Numbered from the stretch's first letter, positions 1-5,316 are shown. The stretch: DNA of 6,835 bases from Candidatus Roizmanbacteria bacterium (GCA_026395475.1 JAPLYQ010000078.1:1-6835); one strand, 5' to 3'. A program made the numbers and translations. The notes: generated by a model from the sequence alone, not told the origin.

Positions 1-333
1 TTTGGTCATACTCGTGATAATCCCAGTCCAGTAGGAATGGTTCTGTAAATAGGTTAAGACAGGTATTGTATCTGTAAATGGACTTTTGGGAAATTGATTG
101 TCAAGCGAATGATAATTATTTTTCATATTCTCAATCGAGTCTTTTTTATCGTAAAAAAGCTCAATCATCGGCTCAAACGGCATACCCCAATAGGTACGAA
201 TAACTTCCTCGGTAAGCTCATGGTTATAAAACTGCTTTGCCGTCATCTGATGTTGCTTCCATTTCACGTTCATTGCCTCAACCAATGTCTCATCGAAATC
301 GAACAAAATAGCCTTAAAAGGGGAGATAAGCAT
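1..333 (-). CDS. HAD-superfamily hydrolase, phosphoglycolate-phosphatase-like (N-terminal part)
   Basis: The reading frame is open from ATG at 333 to the window edge, giving 111 residues of the N-terminal part; the rest lies outside. Motif I is clear: FDFDETL at residues 11-17, with D12 as the expected phospho-accepting nucleophile and D14 as the general acid/base. After a helical stretch (residues 20-95) that would be the cap domain of a subfamily I HAD, GIITSMT at 104-110 fits motif II (hydrophobic strand ending in T/S, here T107). Motifs III and IV (Lys and the acidic pair) are not visible. The family hydrolyses phosphate monoesters in the cytoplasm; the length and cap position resemble Gph/YjjG-type phosphatases, but the substrate cannot be read from this. 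The gene is divergent from ssrA. No Shine-Dalgarno motif precedes the ATG; a promoter immediately upstream suggests a leaderless message. Confidence 0.85.
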   Translation of the reverse strand, partial: MLISPFKAILFDFDETLVEAMNVKWKQHQMTAKQFYNHELTEEVIRTYWGMPFEPMIELFYDKKDSIENMKNNYHSLDNQFPKSPFTDTIPVLTYLQNHSYWTGIITSMTK

Positions 334-338
334 GTCTT

Positions 339-368
339 ATTTTACCTTATTTGGGGTGGTTATGACAA
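339..368 (-). promoter_or_regulatory. Predicted promoter of the HAD hydrolase gene
   Basis: Read on the minus strand there is a TTGTCA -35 element (363-368, five of six matches to TTGACA), an 18-bp spacer, and a TAAAAT -10 element (339-344). Only 5 nt separate the -10 box from the ATG at 333, so transcription would begin at or next to the start codon. The region overlaps the -35/spacer zone of the ssrA promoter on the other strand. This is a prediction from consensus and spacing only. Confidence 0.5.
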
Positions 369-376
369 GCTAAAAA

Positions 377-385
377 TGGTATAAT
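377..385 (+). promoter_or_regulatory. Extended -10 promoter of ssrA
   Basis: TGG followed by a perfect TATAAT (380-385) forms an extended -10 element. Transcription should begin around 392, about 9 nt before the predicted mature tmRNA 5' end at 401, leaving a short leader for RNase P to remove. No good -35 lies 16-18 bp upstream (the bases there read approximately TGGTTA), which an extended -10 would compensate for. Confidence 0.65.
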
Positions 386-509
386 AGAGGCTGTTTTCCA
401 GGGGATGATAGGAATCGATGGGGAATTCGCACATTTACAAATGGTGAGGGCGTAGTTATGCGCTGGGGGAGAGCAATCTCTTTCAGGAAATAGCAAAAAA
501 ACAATAAAT

Positions 510-617
510 GCTAACTCTTTACAGAGCAACATTTCTGATCTTCGAGACTTTGCGAAAGCAGAGCTTGCAAAAACATTTGGCGCAAGCCAATTTGTTCCAG
601 CAATGAGACTTGCTTAA
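510..617 (+). other. tmRNA tag-peptide reading frame (35 codons)
   Basis: The proposed resume codon is GCT (Ala) at 510, followed by AAC (Asn), matching the Ala-Asn start of many known tags. Just before it the RNA reads UAAAU, which puts U and A at -5 and -4 as in the UAGUC that precedes the resume codon in E. coli. The frame runs 35 codons to TAA at 615-617; the tag begins ANSLQSNISD and ends FVPAMRLA. Known tags are mostly about 8-26 residues and commonly end in LAA or similar; this one is longer and ends RLA. The same frame is open upstream of 510, so the exact resume codon is inferred; the stop is more certain because the alternative frames close after 4-6 codons. Confidence 0.6.
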
Positions 618-748
618 TTGCATTTCTTATCGAGGAATCAGCTCATTTCTTTGATCCTTCCGACTTGCAAAGAAAACGAGATTAACCAGCCGGAATATGT
701 GAACTACCAATTCCCAATTGGGTAGGGATCAGACAACCCATAATTGGC

Positions 749-817
749 TGTATGAAGAGGTTTGTTTATTTCCCGACTTCATACATGCGTAAAAAATATT
801 CTATCCCTCACTAAACC
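749..817 (+). other. tmRNA 3'-proximal pseudoknot
   Basis: A perfect 9-bp stem, TGTATGAAG (749-757) with CTTCATACA (777-785), encloses a loop whose GGTTT (759-763) is complementary to AAACC (813-817), just 5' of the returning strand of H2. A stem with its loop paired to downstream sequence is an H-type pseudoknot, in the place where PK4 sits in canonical tmRNAs. Seen by eye in the sequence, not by folding software. Confidence 0.6.
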
Positions 818-870
818 TTTGTAGAAGTGTTTCCTCAGATCCGGGTTCAATTCCCGGCATCTCCACACAG

Positions 871-1767
871 TTATTTTCTTTTTTCCTCAACCCTTACATT
901 TAGGTTGGGGAGGGCCAATGCAAGAAGAATACAAATACCTCCAATTATGACATTTAACGTTGGAACTTCATGATAAAAAACAAATCCGGTTATCACAACA
1001 AAAATCAATTCTGCTAACATAACCAAACTTCCTTTCTGTGCTTCAACTTTGCTGAATCCATATAAGGTAAGGTAGAATGCAACAACACCTACAGCTGCAA
1101 AACACAACAACATTAACCATGTATTGAATGGGAGAAGTAAAGTAAAGACTTCTTTCGTAGTAAATAAAAGACATACCCCGATGATGGCTGCTGTCAGGTA
1201 TGCAACCAAGTTTACCTGGATCACAGAATACTCATCCGTTAATTTTTTGCTCGTCGCTGTAGTTAATCCAAAACAAGTTCCGGAAATCAGTGCGAATATG
1301 CTTGGCATTAGTTTAACATTGTGAAAACCACCTACATAAATGGAAATAAGCCCGACAAAAGCCAGAATAAGACTAATAATTTTTGTTGCATTAATTTTTT
1401 CGTGAAGGAAGTAAGTGCCGTACATAAAATTGATGGCAACCGAAGCCGCATAAAAAAGAAATAATGTTAACCCTAGTGGTAGATTGTTGACTGCAACAAA
1501 AAAACTTGAGAAATCAAAAATAATTAAAAAACCTCGAAGAATAAACAAAGGGAAATCTTCCCCTCTGATTTTTTTTAAGGAGTGTGAAAAATATCCGATA
1601 ACAAGAAATATTATACTCATTACGATTACTCTGGCAGAGAGCTGATAAAAAACACCCATCTGATCAGATATCGCTCGTGTGAATACTCCAAAGAGTGAAA
1701 AAAGAAAAGTGGCAATAAGTAAAGTAAGCACTTCTTTATTTGTGGATGTCGTTTTTTTATTAAGCAT
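871..1767 (-). CDS. EamA/DMT-superfamily transporter, ten transmembrane helices
   Basis: This 298-residue protein is almost wholly hydrophobic and shows the two-fold repeat of the drug/metabolite transporter superfamily. The first EamA repeat covers roughly residues 13-146 and the second 152-288, with about five helices each. Each repeat ends in the family's characteristic short Glu-containing turn before its last helix: FLHEKINATK at 120-129 and FYHEVPTLN at 264-272. The charged C-terminus (VRVEEKRK) and Lys-rich N-terminus would face the cytoplasm. EamA proteins export or import small metabolites such as amino acids or nucleotide precursors; the substrate cannot be told here. Length is normal for the family. 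The gene converges on ssrA with a 5-bp gap. ATG at 1767 is preceded by no Shine-Dalgarno motif but by an AT-rich -10-like region. Confidence 0.9.
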   Translation of the reverse strand: MLNKKTTSTNKEVLTLLIATFLFSLFGVFTRAISDQMGVFYQLSARVIVMSIIFLVIGYFSHSLKKIRGEDFPLFILRGFLIIFDFSSFFVAVNNLPLGLTLFLFYAASVAINFMYGTYFLHEKINATKIISLILAFVGLISIYVGGFHNVKLMPSIFALISGTCFGLTTATSKKLTDEYSVIQVNLVAYLTAAIIGVCLLFTTKEVFTLLLPFNTWLMLLCFAAVGVVAFYLTLYGFSKVEAQKGSLVMLAELIFVVITGFVFYHEVPTLNVIIGGICILLALALPNLNVRVEEKRK

Positions 1768-1773
1768 ATTGTT

Positions 1774-1784
1774 ATTTTAATATA
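1774..1784 (-). promoter_or_regulatory. Possible promoter of the EamA transporter gene
   Basis: On the minus strand overlapping TATATT (1779-1784) and TAAAAT (1774-1779) hexamers lie just upstream of ATG 1767; the nearer leaves 6 nt to the start codon, the same spacing as at other genes here. TTGAAA occurs at 1805-1810 but is 20-25 bp away, so no -35 is well placed. A tentative call in very AT-rich DNA. Confidence 0.3.
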
Positions 1785-1849
1785 ATCTCTTGATTGGATA
1801 CCACTTTCAAATATACCCTTGAACCTGATTTAGACTTTCTCCCACATGT

Positions 1850-1878
1850 TTGAGCTTATATAAAGTATGTTCTATACT
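1850..1878 (+). promoter_or_regulatory. Predicted promoter of the methyltransferase-like gene at 1886
   Basis: TTGAGC (1850-1855), a 17-bp spacer and TATACT (1873-1878) form a good sigma-70-type promoter. Seven nt separate the -10 box from ATG 1886, predicting a leaderless transcript. The TTG at 1850 that could serve as an earlier in-frame start is itself the -35 element, which argues against translation from it. Confidence 0.6.
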
Positions 1879-1885
1879 TTACATT

Positions 1886-2437
1886 ATGGCTCAGGAAAAA
1901 TATGTAGATATTGGTGGCCTCGGGTATGGACTCCATAAACCCGTCGTTCAAGATCTTGCTCTCATTCATTCTGACAGGTCTTACCTTATTGTTGATCCAG
2001 AAGTTGTGGAAGGTAATATATATTTTGGAGGGGCAAAAAATCTTACCTATATTCGTCCAACTACAGAAAATTGGGATGAGTCCATGCGTGCTCGCTATGA
2101 AATTAGTCTTGAGAATGGGGCTGCAGCAGAAGTTAGAATGGACTTCATACTTGATTCTTTAAAAGGAAGGAAATTGGACATTGTAATTGATGAGATTCAC
2201 AGAATTTTAAAGCCTGGAGGCACATTTACCGTTGTTGATTTCAGTAGACTGTACAAAGCATTAAAAGCTTCAACTGATAGACATGGGTTTCGGGTAAGTC
2301 AATTATTAAAAAATGGACAAATACCAAGAAGCGGATATCCATTAAGTCATTACACTACTTTTTTTATGGAAAGAAAGGAAAACATTCAGCTCACCAATTT
2401 TATTAAACCATCACCACTGCTTCGAGCTTCATTCTAA
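1886..2437 (+). CDS. Divergent class I SAM-dependent methyltransferase-like protein
   Basis: The protein has 183 residues from ATG 1886. Its N-terminus carries VDIGGLGYG (7-15), resembling the Gly-rich SAM-binding motif I (usually DxGxGxG). SYLIVDPE (32-39) could be the second strand with an acidic residue for the ribose hydroxyls. EIHRILKPGGTFTVVDFS (103-120) closely matches the late strand-turn region of Methyltransf_11-type enzymes. The middle (40-95) is short and unlike typical members, so the fold may be trimmed and activity is uncertain; it could be an inactive relative. The target substrate is unknown. A longer in-frame version from TTG 1850 was rejected because those codons hold the promoter. 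It is transcribed divergently from the EamA gene, and its 3' end overlaps the convergent M48 protease gene by 4 bp. Confidence 0.72.
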   Translation: MAQEKYVDIGGLGYGLHKPVVQDLALIHSDRSYLIVDPEVVEGNIYFGGAKNLTYIRPTTENWDESMRARYEISLENGAAAEVRMDFILDSLKGRKLDIVIDEIHRILKPGGTFTVVDFSRLYKALKASTDRHGFRVSQLLKNGQIPRSGYPLSHYTTFFMERKENIQLTNFIKPSPLLRASF

Positions 2438-3108
2438 TTATTTTTTAATCTCTTTTTTATTTCCGCTTCTGCATTTCGTATCCTTTCGTTATAGGGAATT
2501 CCCATGTAAATAAGTCGACCCAAGAAAGCATCTTCATCATGACGAACAACATCAAAGTGTTTATAGGCATTTGCGAATTTCTTTGTTGCCATTATCATAC
2601 CTTTTGGGTTTGTCATTCTTTGTAATGTAAATGCATCTGCTTCATATTCACATAGGCGGCTCATCTGAATTTGGATAAGTCCAATAATAAGAGCAGCAGC
2701 AATCCACATAAGAGGTATTTGTATAGTGGAGATAAATATGAAACCCATAATCAAGAAAGAGATGTAAAGAATGGCGAGTTTTGCGGAGTGGGCAAGTATA
2801 TAATGGCCTGATTCATGAAGGAGTACGTACTCTACTTCACTTTTATCGAACGAATCATACATACCTTGAGACAAAATCATGTATGGATAGCGGGGGAGTC
2901 CAATCATCATACCCCAGGGTTTTAAAGATGAGCTTACTCGTATACTTGCCAACCTCAGTCCTGTTTTTGTAAAAATTGTGTCAAGAAGATTTTTATCTTT
3001 TATTATTTTTACCGCTTTTTTACGTTTGTTAATACTTGTTGCAAACAGATACAACGACATCCATTGCCATGAGACATAAGAAAGAAAAACTACCAATATA
3101 TATTCCAT
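2434..3108 (-). CDS. M48-family membrane zinc metalloprotease (HtpX/Ste24-like)
   Basis: This is a 224-residue integral membrane peptidase. A hydrophobic N-terminal segment (3-22) is followed by a soluble stretch. Then comes the HExxH zinc motif, HESGH at 98-102 (H98 and H102 zinc ligands, E99 catalytic), a hydrophobic hairpin at about 110-147, and SRLCEYEAD at 150-158. The last fits the M48 ExxxD signature, with E154 as the third zinc ligand and D158 conserved. The arrangement is that of HtpX/Ste24/BepA-like enzymes, which degrade or clip misfolded membrane and envelope proteins. It is shorter than HtpX (about 290 residues), with a compact C-terminus. It lies 21 bp downstream of the collagen-like protein gene on the same strand. 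A GAGGT motif precedes the ATG and no -10 box is seen there, so co-transcription is likely. Its stop (TAG) lies inside the end of the opposing gene. Confidence 0.9.
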   Translation of the reverse strand: MEYILVVFLSYVSWQWMSLYLFATSINKRKKAVKIIKDKNLLDTIFTKTGLRLASIRVSSSLKPWGMMIGLPRYPYMILSQGMYDSFDKSEVEYVLLHESGHYILAHSAKLAILYISFLIMGFIFISTIQIPLMWIAAALIIGLIQIQMSRLCEYEADAFTLQRMTNPKGMIMATKKFANAYKHFDVVRHDEDAFLGRLIYMGIPYNERIRNAEAEIKKRLKNN

Positions 3109-3120
3109 ATTGAGTAGCTT

Positions 3121-3125
3121 ACCTC
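3121..3125 (-). promoter_or_regulatory. Shine-Dalgarno-like GAGGT before the M48 protease
   Basis: GAGGT on the minus strand lies in the 21-bp gap between the stop of the collagen-like gene and ATG 3108, 12 nt from the ATG (somewhat long). It is the only convincing ribosome-binding motif near a start codon in the window, and this is the gene best placed to be internal in an operon. Confidence 0.45.
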
Positions 3126-3129
3126 AATT

Positions 3130-3906
3130 TTAATGAAGCGTCAATTCAAGCTGTACCCATGAACATTGTCCAATTGATGATGCATGGATTGCTATCACAT
3201 TGGTCCCTGTGAGTAAATATGATCCAACATCAATAGTCTGAGGTGCAGAAGAAATACCCGATAATACTTGATGTCCATTAATATATACATCGCCTCCTAC
3301 ATTTATAGATGCCTTAACTGAACCAGTTGTTGGAGTGTTTAGTATAAATGTTTTTCTGAAATAAACAGAATTTGCTGTAATATTTTGAGACCACATTGGT
3401 CCGGTATATGAAGGATTTGGTGGTGTTGTACAACCACTTGGTGGAAGTGGAGATGCAGATGTTAACCAGTTAGTATCGTCGAATGTGACAGTGTCCCACT
3501 CAGCCATTAGTGATTCTGAATATCTCCATGTGTCATCGCTTGTAATTGTCATTGTTACAGGACCTGGTGTTGGTGTCGGAGTTGGGAGTAGGTGTTCTAG
3601 GTTATTAATCCTAGTTTGTAAATCGGTAAGTTGACTATTGAGAGTTGCTAATACTGTTGGGTCAACTGAGCCTGGATCGCCCTTATCACCTTTATCTCCT
3701 TTGTCTCCAATTAATACCACTCGCTGACTTCCTGCTGGACATGTTTTTAACAAACTAAATCCATCATTAAAAGCAAATAACGTTCCAATTTTCAATTCAC
3801 AGGCGGTAGAAATGCGGGGAAGTTGGACAGTTGCAGACACTTTATAAACAACAAAGAACAAGAAAAAGGTTATTAAAGGGACAATAACAAAATTTTTGTA
3901 TCTCAT
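3130..3906 (-). CDS. Membrane-anchored collagen-like protein with coiled coil and jelly-roll domain
   Basis: The protein has 258 residues from ATG 3906. Segments in order: a signal peptide or membrane anchor (about 4-25); a small domain with C36 and C56; five Gly-X-Y triplets (67-81: GDK three times, GDP, GSV); a heptad coiled coil (86-107) with hydrophobics at 86, 89, 93, 96, 100, 103 and 106 in strict 3-4 spacing; a PTPTPTPGP linker (108-116); and a C-terminal beta-rich domain (about 117-258). The last domain carries FDDTNW (142-147), YFRKTF (182-187), GGDVYINGHQV (204-214) and GTNVIAIHA (234-242), the pattern of galactose-binding-like jelly-rolls found in glycosidases and adhesins. It is probably exported and possibly a trimeric surface fibre or carbohydrate-binding protein; function not proven. 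A TTG start at 3921 would add five residues but falls within the promoter. It is followed at 21 bp by the M48 protease. Confidence 0.82.
   Translation of the reverse strand: MRYKNFVIVPLITFFLFFVVYKVSATVQLPRISTACELKIGTLFAFNDGFSLLKTCPAGSQRVVLIGDKGDKGDKGDPGSVDPTVLATLNSQLTDLQTRINNLEHLLPTPTPTPGPVTMTITSDDTWRYSESLMAEWDTVTFDDTNWLTSASPLPPSGCTTPPNPSYTGPMWSQNITANSVYFRKTFILNTPTTGSVKASINVGGDVYINGHQVLSGISSAPQTIDVGSYLLTGTNVIAIHASSIGQCSWVQLELTLH
3664..3708 (-). repeat. Collagen-like Gly-X-Y repeat coding segment
   Basis: Five consecutive 9-nt units encode GDK, GDK, GDK, GDP and GSV. Glycine codons vary (GGA, GGA, GGT, GGC, GGC), as do Asp and Lys codons, so the protein repeat has been kept while the DNA repeat has decayed. 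This suggests selection on the triplets and not recent replication slippage. Confidence 0.8.
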
Positions 3907-3912
3907 ACATTT

Positions 3913-3941
3913 AATGTACAAGTATTAATATACATATGCAA
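3913..3941 (-). promoter_or_regulatory. Possible promoter of the collagen-like protein / M48 protease pair
   Basis: On the minus strand TTGCAT (3936-3941), a 17-bp spacer and TACATT (3913-3918, four of six) lie directly upstream of ATG 3906, with 6 nt between -10 box and start codon. The elements are weak, but the spacing repeats that of other genes here. An alternative TATATT lies a little further upstream, so the exact start of transcription is uncertain. Confidence 0.4.
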
Positions 3942-3961
3942 CTCTATTTTAAGTAGGCAAA

Positions 3962-4510
3962 TTAGACTGTCAATAATCTCCATGTTTCTCTTATTGTTGC
4001 CGCAGGAATATCCTTTTTTATTTTCTTTAACAGTTGCCAGACAACAAAGGCATCATCATATGCTCGATGACGGTTTTCATATCCAAATCCACATCGATCA
4101 ATAACACTTGCAAGGCTATGAGATTTATATTGTGGGTATAGGCGCCTAGATAAACGCACAGTACAGCATCTTTTTGATTCAAAAGGAATGCTGACACGTT
4201 CAAATTCATTTTGGATAAATGAATAATCAAACCACGCATTATGAGCAACAAAAGTGGCACCCTTTAGAATTTTTTTAACTTTATGTTTTACTTTTCCAAA
4301 AATGGGTGCACCATCTACATCTTTTTGAGATATTCCGGTGAGGTGAGTAATAAAGGAAGGAATATGTATTTCTGGATTAATACAGGTCGTAAAGGTATCT
4401 GCAATTTTATTTCCCTCAATACGAATAATAGCAATTTCAATTACTCGATTATGACGTGCACTCATCCCGGTAGTCTCAACATCCACAATAGCCAAGCTTT
4501 TATCAAACAT
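3962..4510 (-). CDS. DEDDh-family 3'-5' exonuclease (DNA polymerase III epsilon-like)
   Basis: This 182-residue protein contains all the catalytic motifs of the DEDDh exonucleases. ExoI is IVDVETTG (8-15) with D10 and E12; ExoII is AHNAWFDYSFI (89-99) with D95; ExoIII is HRAYDDA (148-154) with H148 and D153. These acidic residues bind two metal ions, and the His activates water to remove nucleotides from 3' ends. The size and NPEIHIPSFITHLTGIS segment match the stand-alone epsilon/PolC-type exonuclease domain; RNase T/ExoX-like RNA or DNA trimming is the alternative. No polymerase or GIY-YIG domain is attached. Start chosen at ATG 4510: it places the catalytic Asp ten residues in, as usual. 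The longer ATG at 4537 overlaps a TATAAT and would make the promoter coding. The gene is divergent from the methyltransferase at 4595. Confidence 0.9.
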   Translation of the reverse strand: MFDKSLAIVDVETTGMSARHNRVIEIAIIRIEGNKIADTFTTCINPEIHIPSFITHLTGISQKDVDGAPIFGKVKHKVKKILKGATFVAHNAWFDYSFIQNEFERVSIPFESKRCCTVRLSRRLYPQYKSHSLASVIDRCGFGYENRHRAYDDAFVVWQLLKKIKKDIPAATIRETWRLLTV

Positions 4511-4517
4511 ATGTTTT

Positions 4518-4547
4518 GTTATATAAACGATCACCATTATACGTCAA
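4518..4547 (-). promoter_or_regulatory. Predicted promoter of the exonuclease gene
   Basis: On the minus strand TTGACG (4542-4547, five of six), an 18-bp spacer and TATAAC (4518-4523, five of six) precede ATG 4510 by 7 nt, again predicting a leaderless mRNA. A perfect TATAAT also occurs at 4536-4541, abutting the -35; it could be a second -10 with a start near 4529 and a leader of about 20 nt. Confidence 0.6.
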
Positions 4548-4582
4548 ATATGAAACCTCTCGCTTTGAAAATATCTGAGATG

Positions 4583-4588
4583 TAAAAT
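4583..4588 (+). promoter_or_regulatory. -10-like element before the methyltransferase at 4595
   Basis: TAAAAT lies 6 nt upstream of ATG 4595, the spacing expected for a leaderless start, and no Shine-Dalgarno motif is present. No good -35 is found at 16-18 bp, so the call rests on position and on the pattern at neighbouring genes. Confidence 0.4.
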
Positions 4589-4594
4589 ACATAC

Positions 4595-5302
4595 ATGGGT
4601 ACTAAACAACAGTGGGATTCTGCAGTTGACATATATAACGAAGGAATGGGAGAAGAGGGAGATAAATTAAATAATAATCTTATTCATCCAACAATAAGAA
4701 AAATACTCGGGAACATCTCTAATAAAACCATTTTAGATTCTGGATGTGGAAGTGGATATTTTAGCGCTGAGATTGCGAAGAATGCAAAGTCGGTAATCGG
4801 GACAGATTTTTCAGGTAAATTTATTGAATTATGTCAGAGAAAATATAAATATATTCAAAACTTGAAGTTTCAGATGCTTGATGTGACAGAACAGATGCCA
4901 TTTAATACTGAAACTTTTGATATCGTCATTTCTAAAATGGTTTTACAATATGTAAAAGATATTTTAGTCTTCGCACAAGAAGCACATAGAGTTTTGAAAT
5001 CGCAAGGACATCTTATTATTGCCATAGATCATCCTTTTAATACTCAATTTTATTTTGCTCAAAAATTAACCGGGAGCAATAATCCTAAATATCAAACTCT
5101 TAGCCATTATTTTGATAGTAGCGCTCAAACAAAGTTATCTTTATGGGACAAGGTTGAACTTACATGGTATCCAAAGAAAATAGAAGACTATCTATCGCCT
5201 TTTATTTTAAACGGTTTTTGTTTAAACAGTATCAAGGAAATTGAAGAGGAAAAACAAAATACTCTTATTCCAAGAATTCTTATTCTGGATTTTTTAAAAT
5301 AG
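4595..5302 (+). CDS. Class I SAM-dependent methyltransferase (Methyltransf_11/25 type)
   Basis: This 235-residue cytoplasmic enzyme has a complete Rossmann methyltransferase core. Motif I is ILDSGCGSGYF (46-56), which binds SAM. The acidic end of the second strand is VIGTDFS (67-73, D71 for the ribose). LDVTEQMPF (95-103) supplies the adenine-contacting acidic residue, FDIVISKMVLQYV (108-120) is motif IV-like, and EAHRVLKSQGHLIIAIDHP (129-147) is the late strand with its preceding turn. This resembles the UbiE/BioC-like broad family that methylates small molecules, lipids or quinones. The C-terminal region (148-235) would hold the substrate site, with aromatics YFAQK and LTWYPKK, and is not diagnostic. 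The gene is divergent from the exonuclease and is followed after 25 nt by the PspC gene. Substrate unknown; family assignment is firm. Confidence 0.9.
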   Translation: MGTKQQWDSAVDIYNEGMGEEGDKLNNNLIHPTIRKILGNISNKTILDSGCGSGYFSAEIAKNAKSVIGTDFSGKFIELCQRKYKYIQNLKFQMLDVTEQMPFNTETFDIVISKMVLQYVKDILVFAQEAHRVLKSQGHLIIAIDHPFNTQFYFAQKLTGSNNPKYQTLSHYFDSSAQTKLSLWDKVELTWYPKKIEDYLSPFILNGFCLNSIKEIEEEKQNTLIPRILILDFLK

Positions 5303-5307
5303 TTTTT

Positions 5308-5316
5308 TGCTACAAT
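5308..5316 (+). promoter_or_regulatory. Extended -10 promoter of the PspC-domain gene
   Basis: TGC followed by TACAAT (5311-5316, five of six) gives an extended -10 element in the 25-nt gap after the methyltransferase stop. Transcription would begin about 4-5 nt before ATG 5328. No clear -35 and no Shine-Dalgarno motif are seen, so the gene may be expressed both alone and by read-through. Confidence 0.45.

Larger units (their letters stand above)
401..865 (+). ncRNA. ssrA: Transfer-messenger RNA (tmRNA)
   Basis: tmRNA rescues stalled ribosomes with SmpB: its alanylated tRNA-like end enters the A site and translation switches to an internal tag frame. Evidence: the 5' GGGGATG (401-407) pairs over 7 bp, with one G-U, with CATCTCC (858-864) to form the acceptor stem. 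It is followed by the conserved GGAATCGATGGGG D-domain stretch (411-423). The 3' end carries a perfect T-arm, CCGGG-TTCAATT-CCCGG (841-857), and discriminator A865. CCA is not encoded (CAC follows) and must be added by the tRNA nucleotidyltransferase. The long H2 helix is visible as 430-441 paired with 818-829. A GAGA-GCAA-TCTC hairpin lies at 469-480, and a pseudoknot at 749-817. At about 465 nt it is longer than the usual 350-400 nt, mostly because of the long tag frame (510-617). One-piece, not permuted. Confidence 0.93.

Noticed and set aside
94..384. Plus-strand ORF of 96 codons
   Set aside because: It is the antisense shadow of the HAD hydrolase (1-333 minus), which has clear catalytic motifs, and its 3' end runs into the ssrA promoter.
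493..507. Alternative tmRNA resume at GCA 493 with a four-residue tag (AKKQ)
   Set aside because: It is too short, lacks the U-A context at -5/-4 and leaves the long downstream frame unexplained.
347..532. Minus-strand ORF of 61 codons
   Set aside because: It lies antisense across the ssrA promoter and 5' half of tmRNA, has no recognisable domain, and is explained by the RNA gene.
838..865. Separate tRNA gene suggested by the TTCAATTCC T-arm
   Set aside because: No anticodon or D arm lies within 75 nt upstream; the acceptor strand pairs with 401-407, which defines tmRNA.
1124..1324. Plus-strand ORF inside the transporter gene
   Set aside because: Antisense shadow of the EamA gene without its own start signals.
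1850..1885. TTG start giving 12 extra residues on the methyltransferase-like protein
   Set aside because: The TTG is the -35 element and the added codons contain the -10 box; ATG 1886 fits the promoter and begins just before motif I.
1911..2162. Plus-strand 83-codon ORF in another frame
   Set aside because: Shadow frame inside the methyltransferase-like gene; composition is not protein-like.
2781..2972. Plus-strand 63-codon ORF
   Set aside because: Antisense to the M48 protease, no start signals or motif.
3907..3921. TTG start at 3921 for the collagen-like protein
   Set aside because: It adds only five residues, lacks a Shine-Dalgarno motif and overlaps the -10 region; ATG 3906 begins a normal signal/anchor sequence.
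4027..4260. Minus-strand 77-codon ORF
   Set aside because: Alternative frame within the DEDDh exonuclease, whose catalytic motifs are all in the other frame.
4511..4537. ATG at 4537 as exonuclease start
   Set aside because: This ATG overlaps a TATAAT and the nine extra codons contain the TATAAC -10 element; the start at 4510 matches the usual distance to the catalytic Asp.
4283..4585. Plus-strand 100-codon ORF
   Set aside because: Antisense to the exonuclease and crosses the divergent promoter region.
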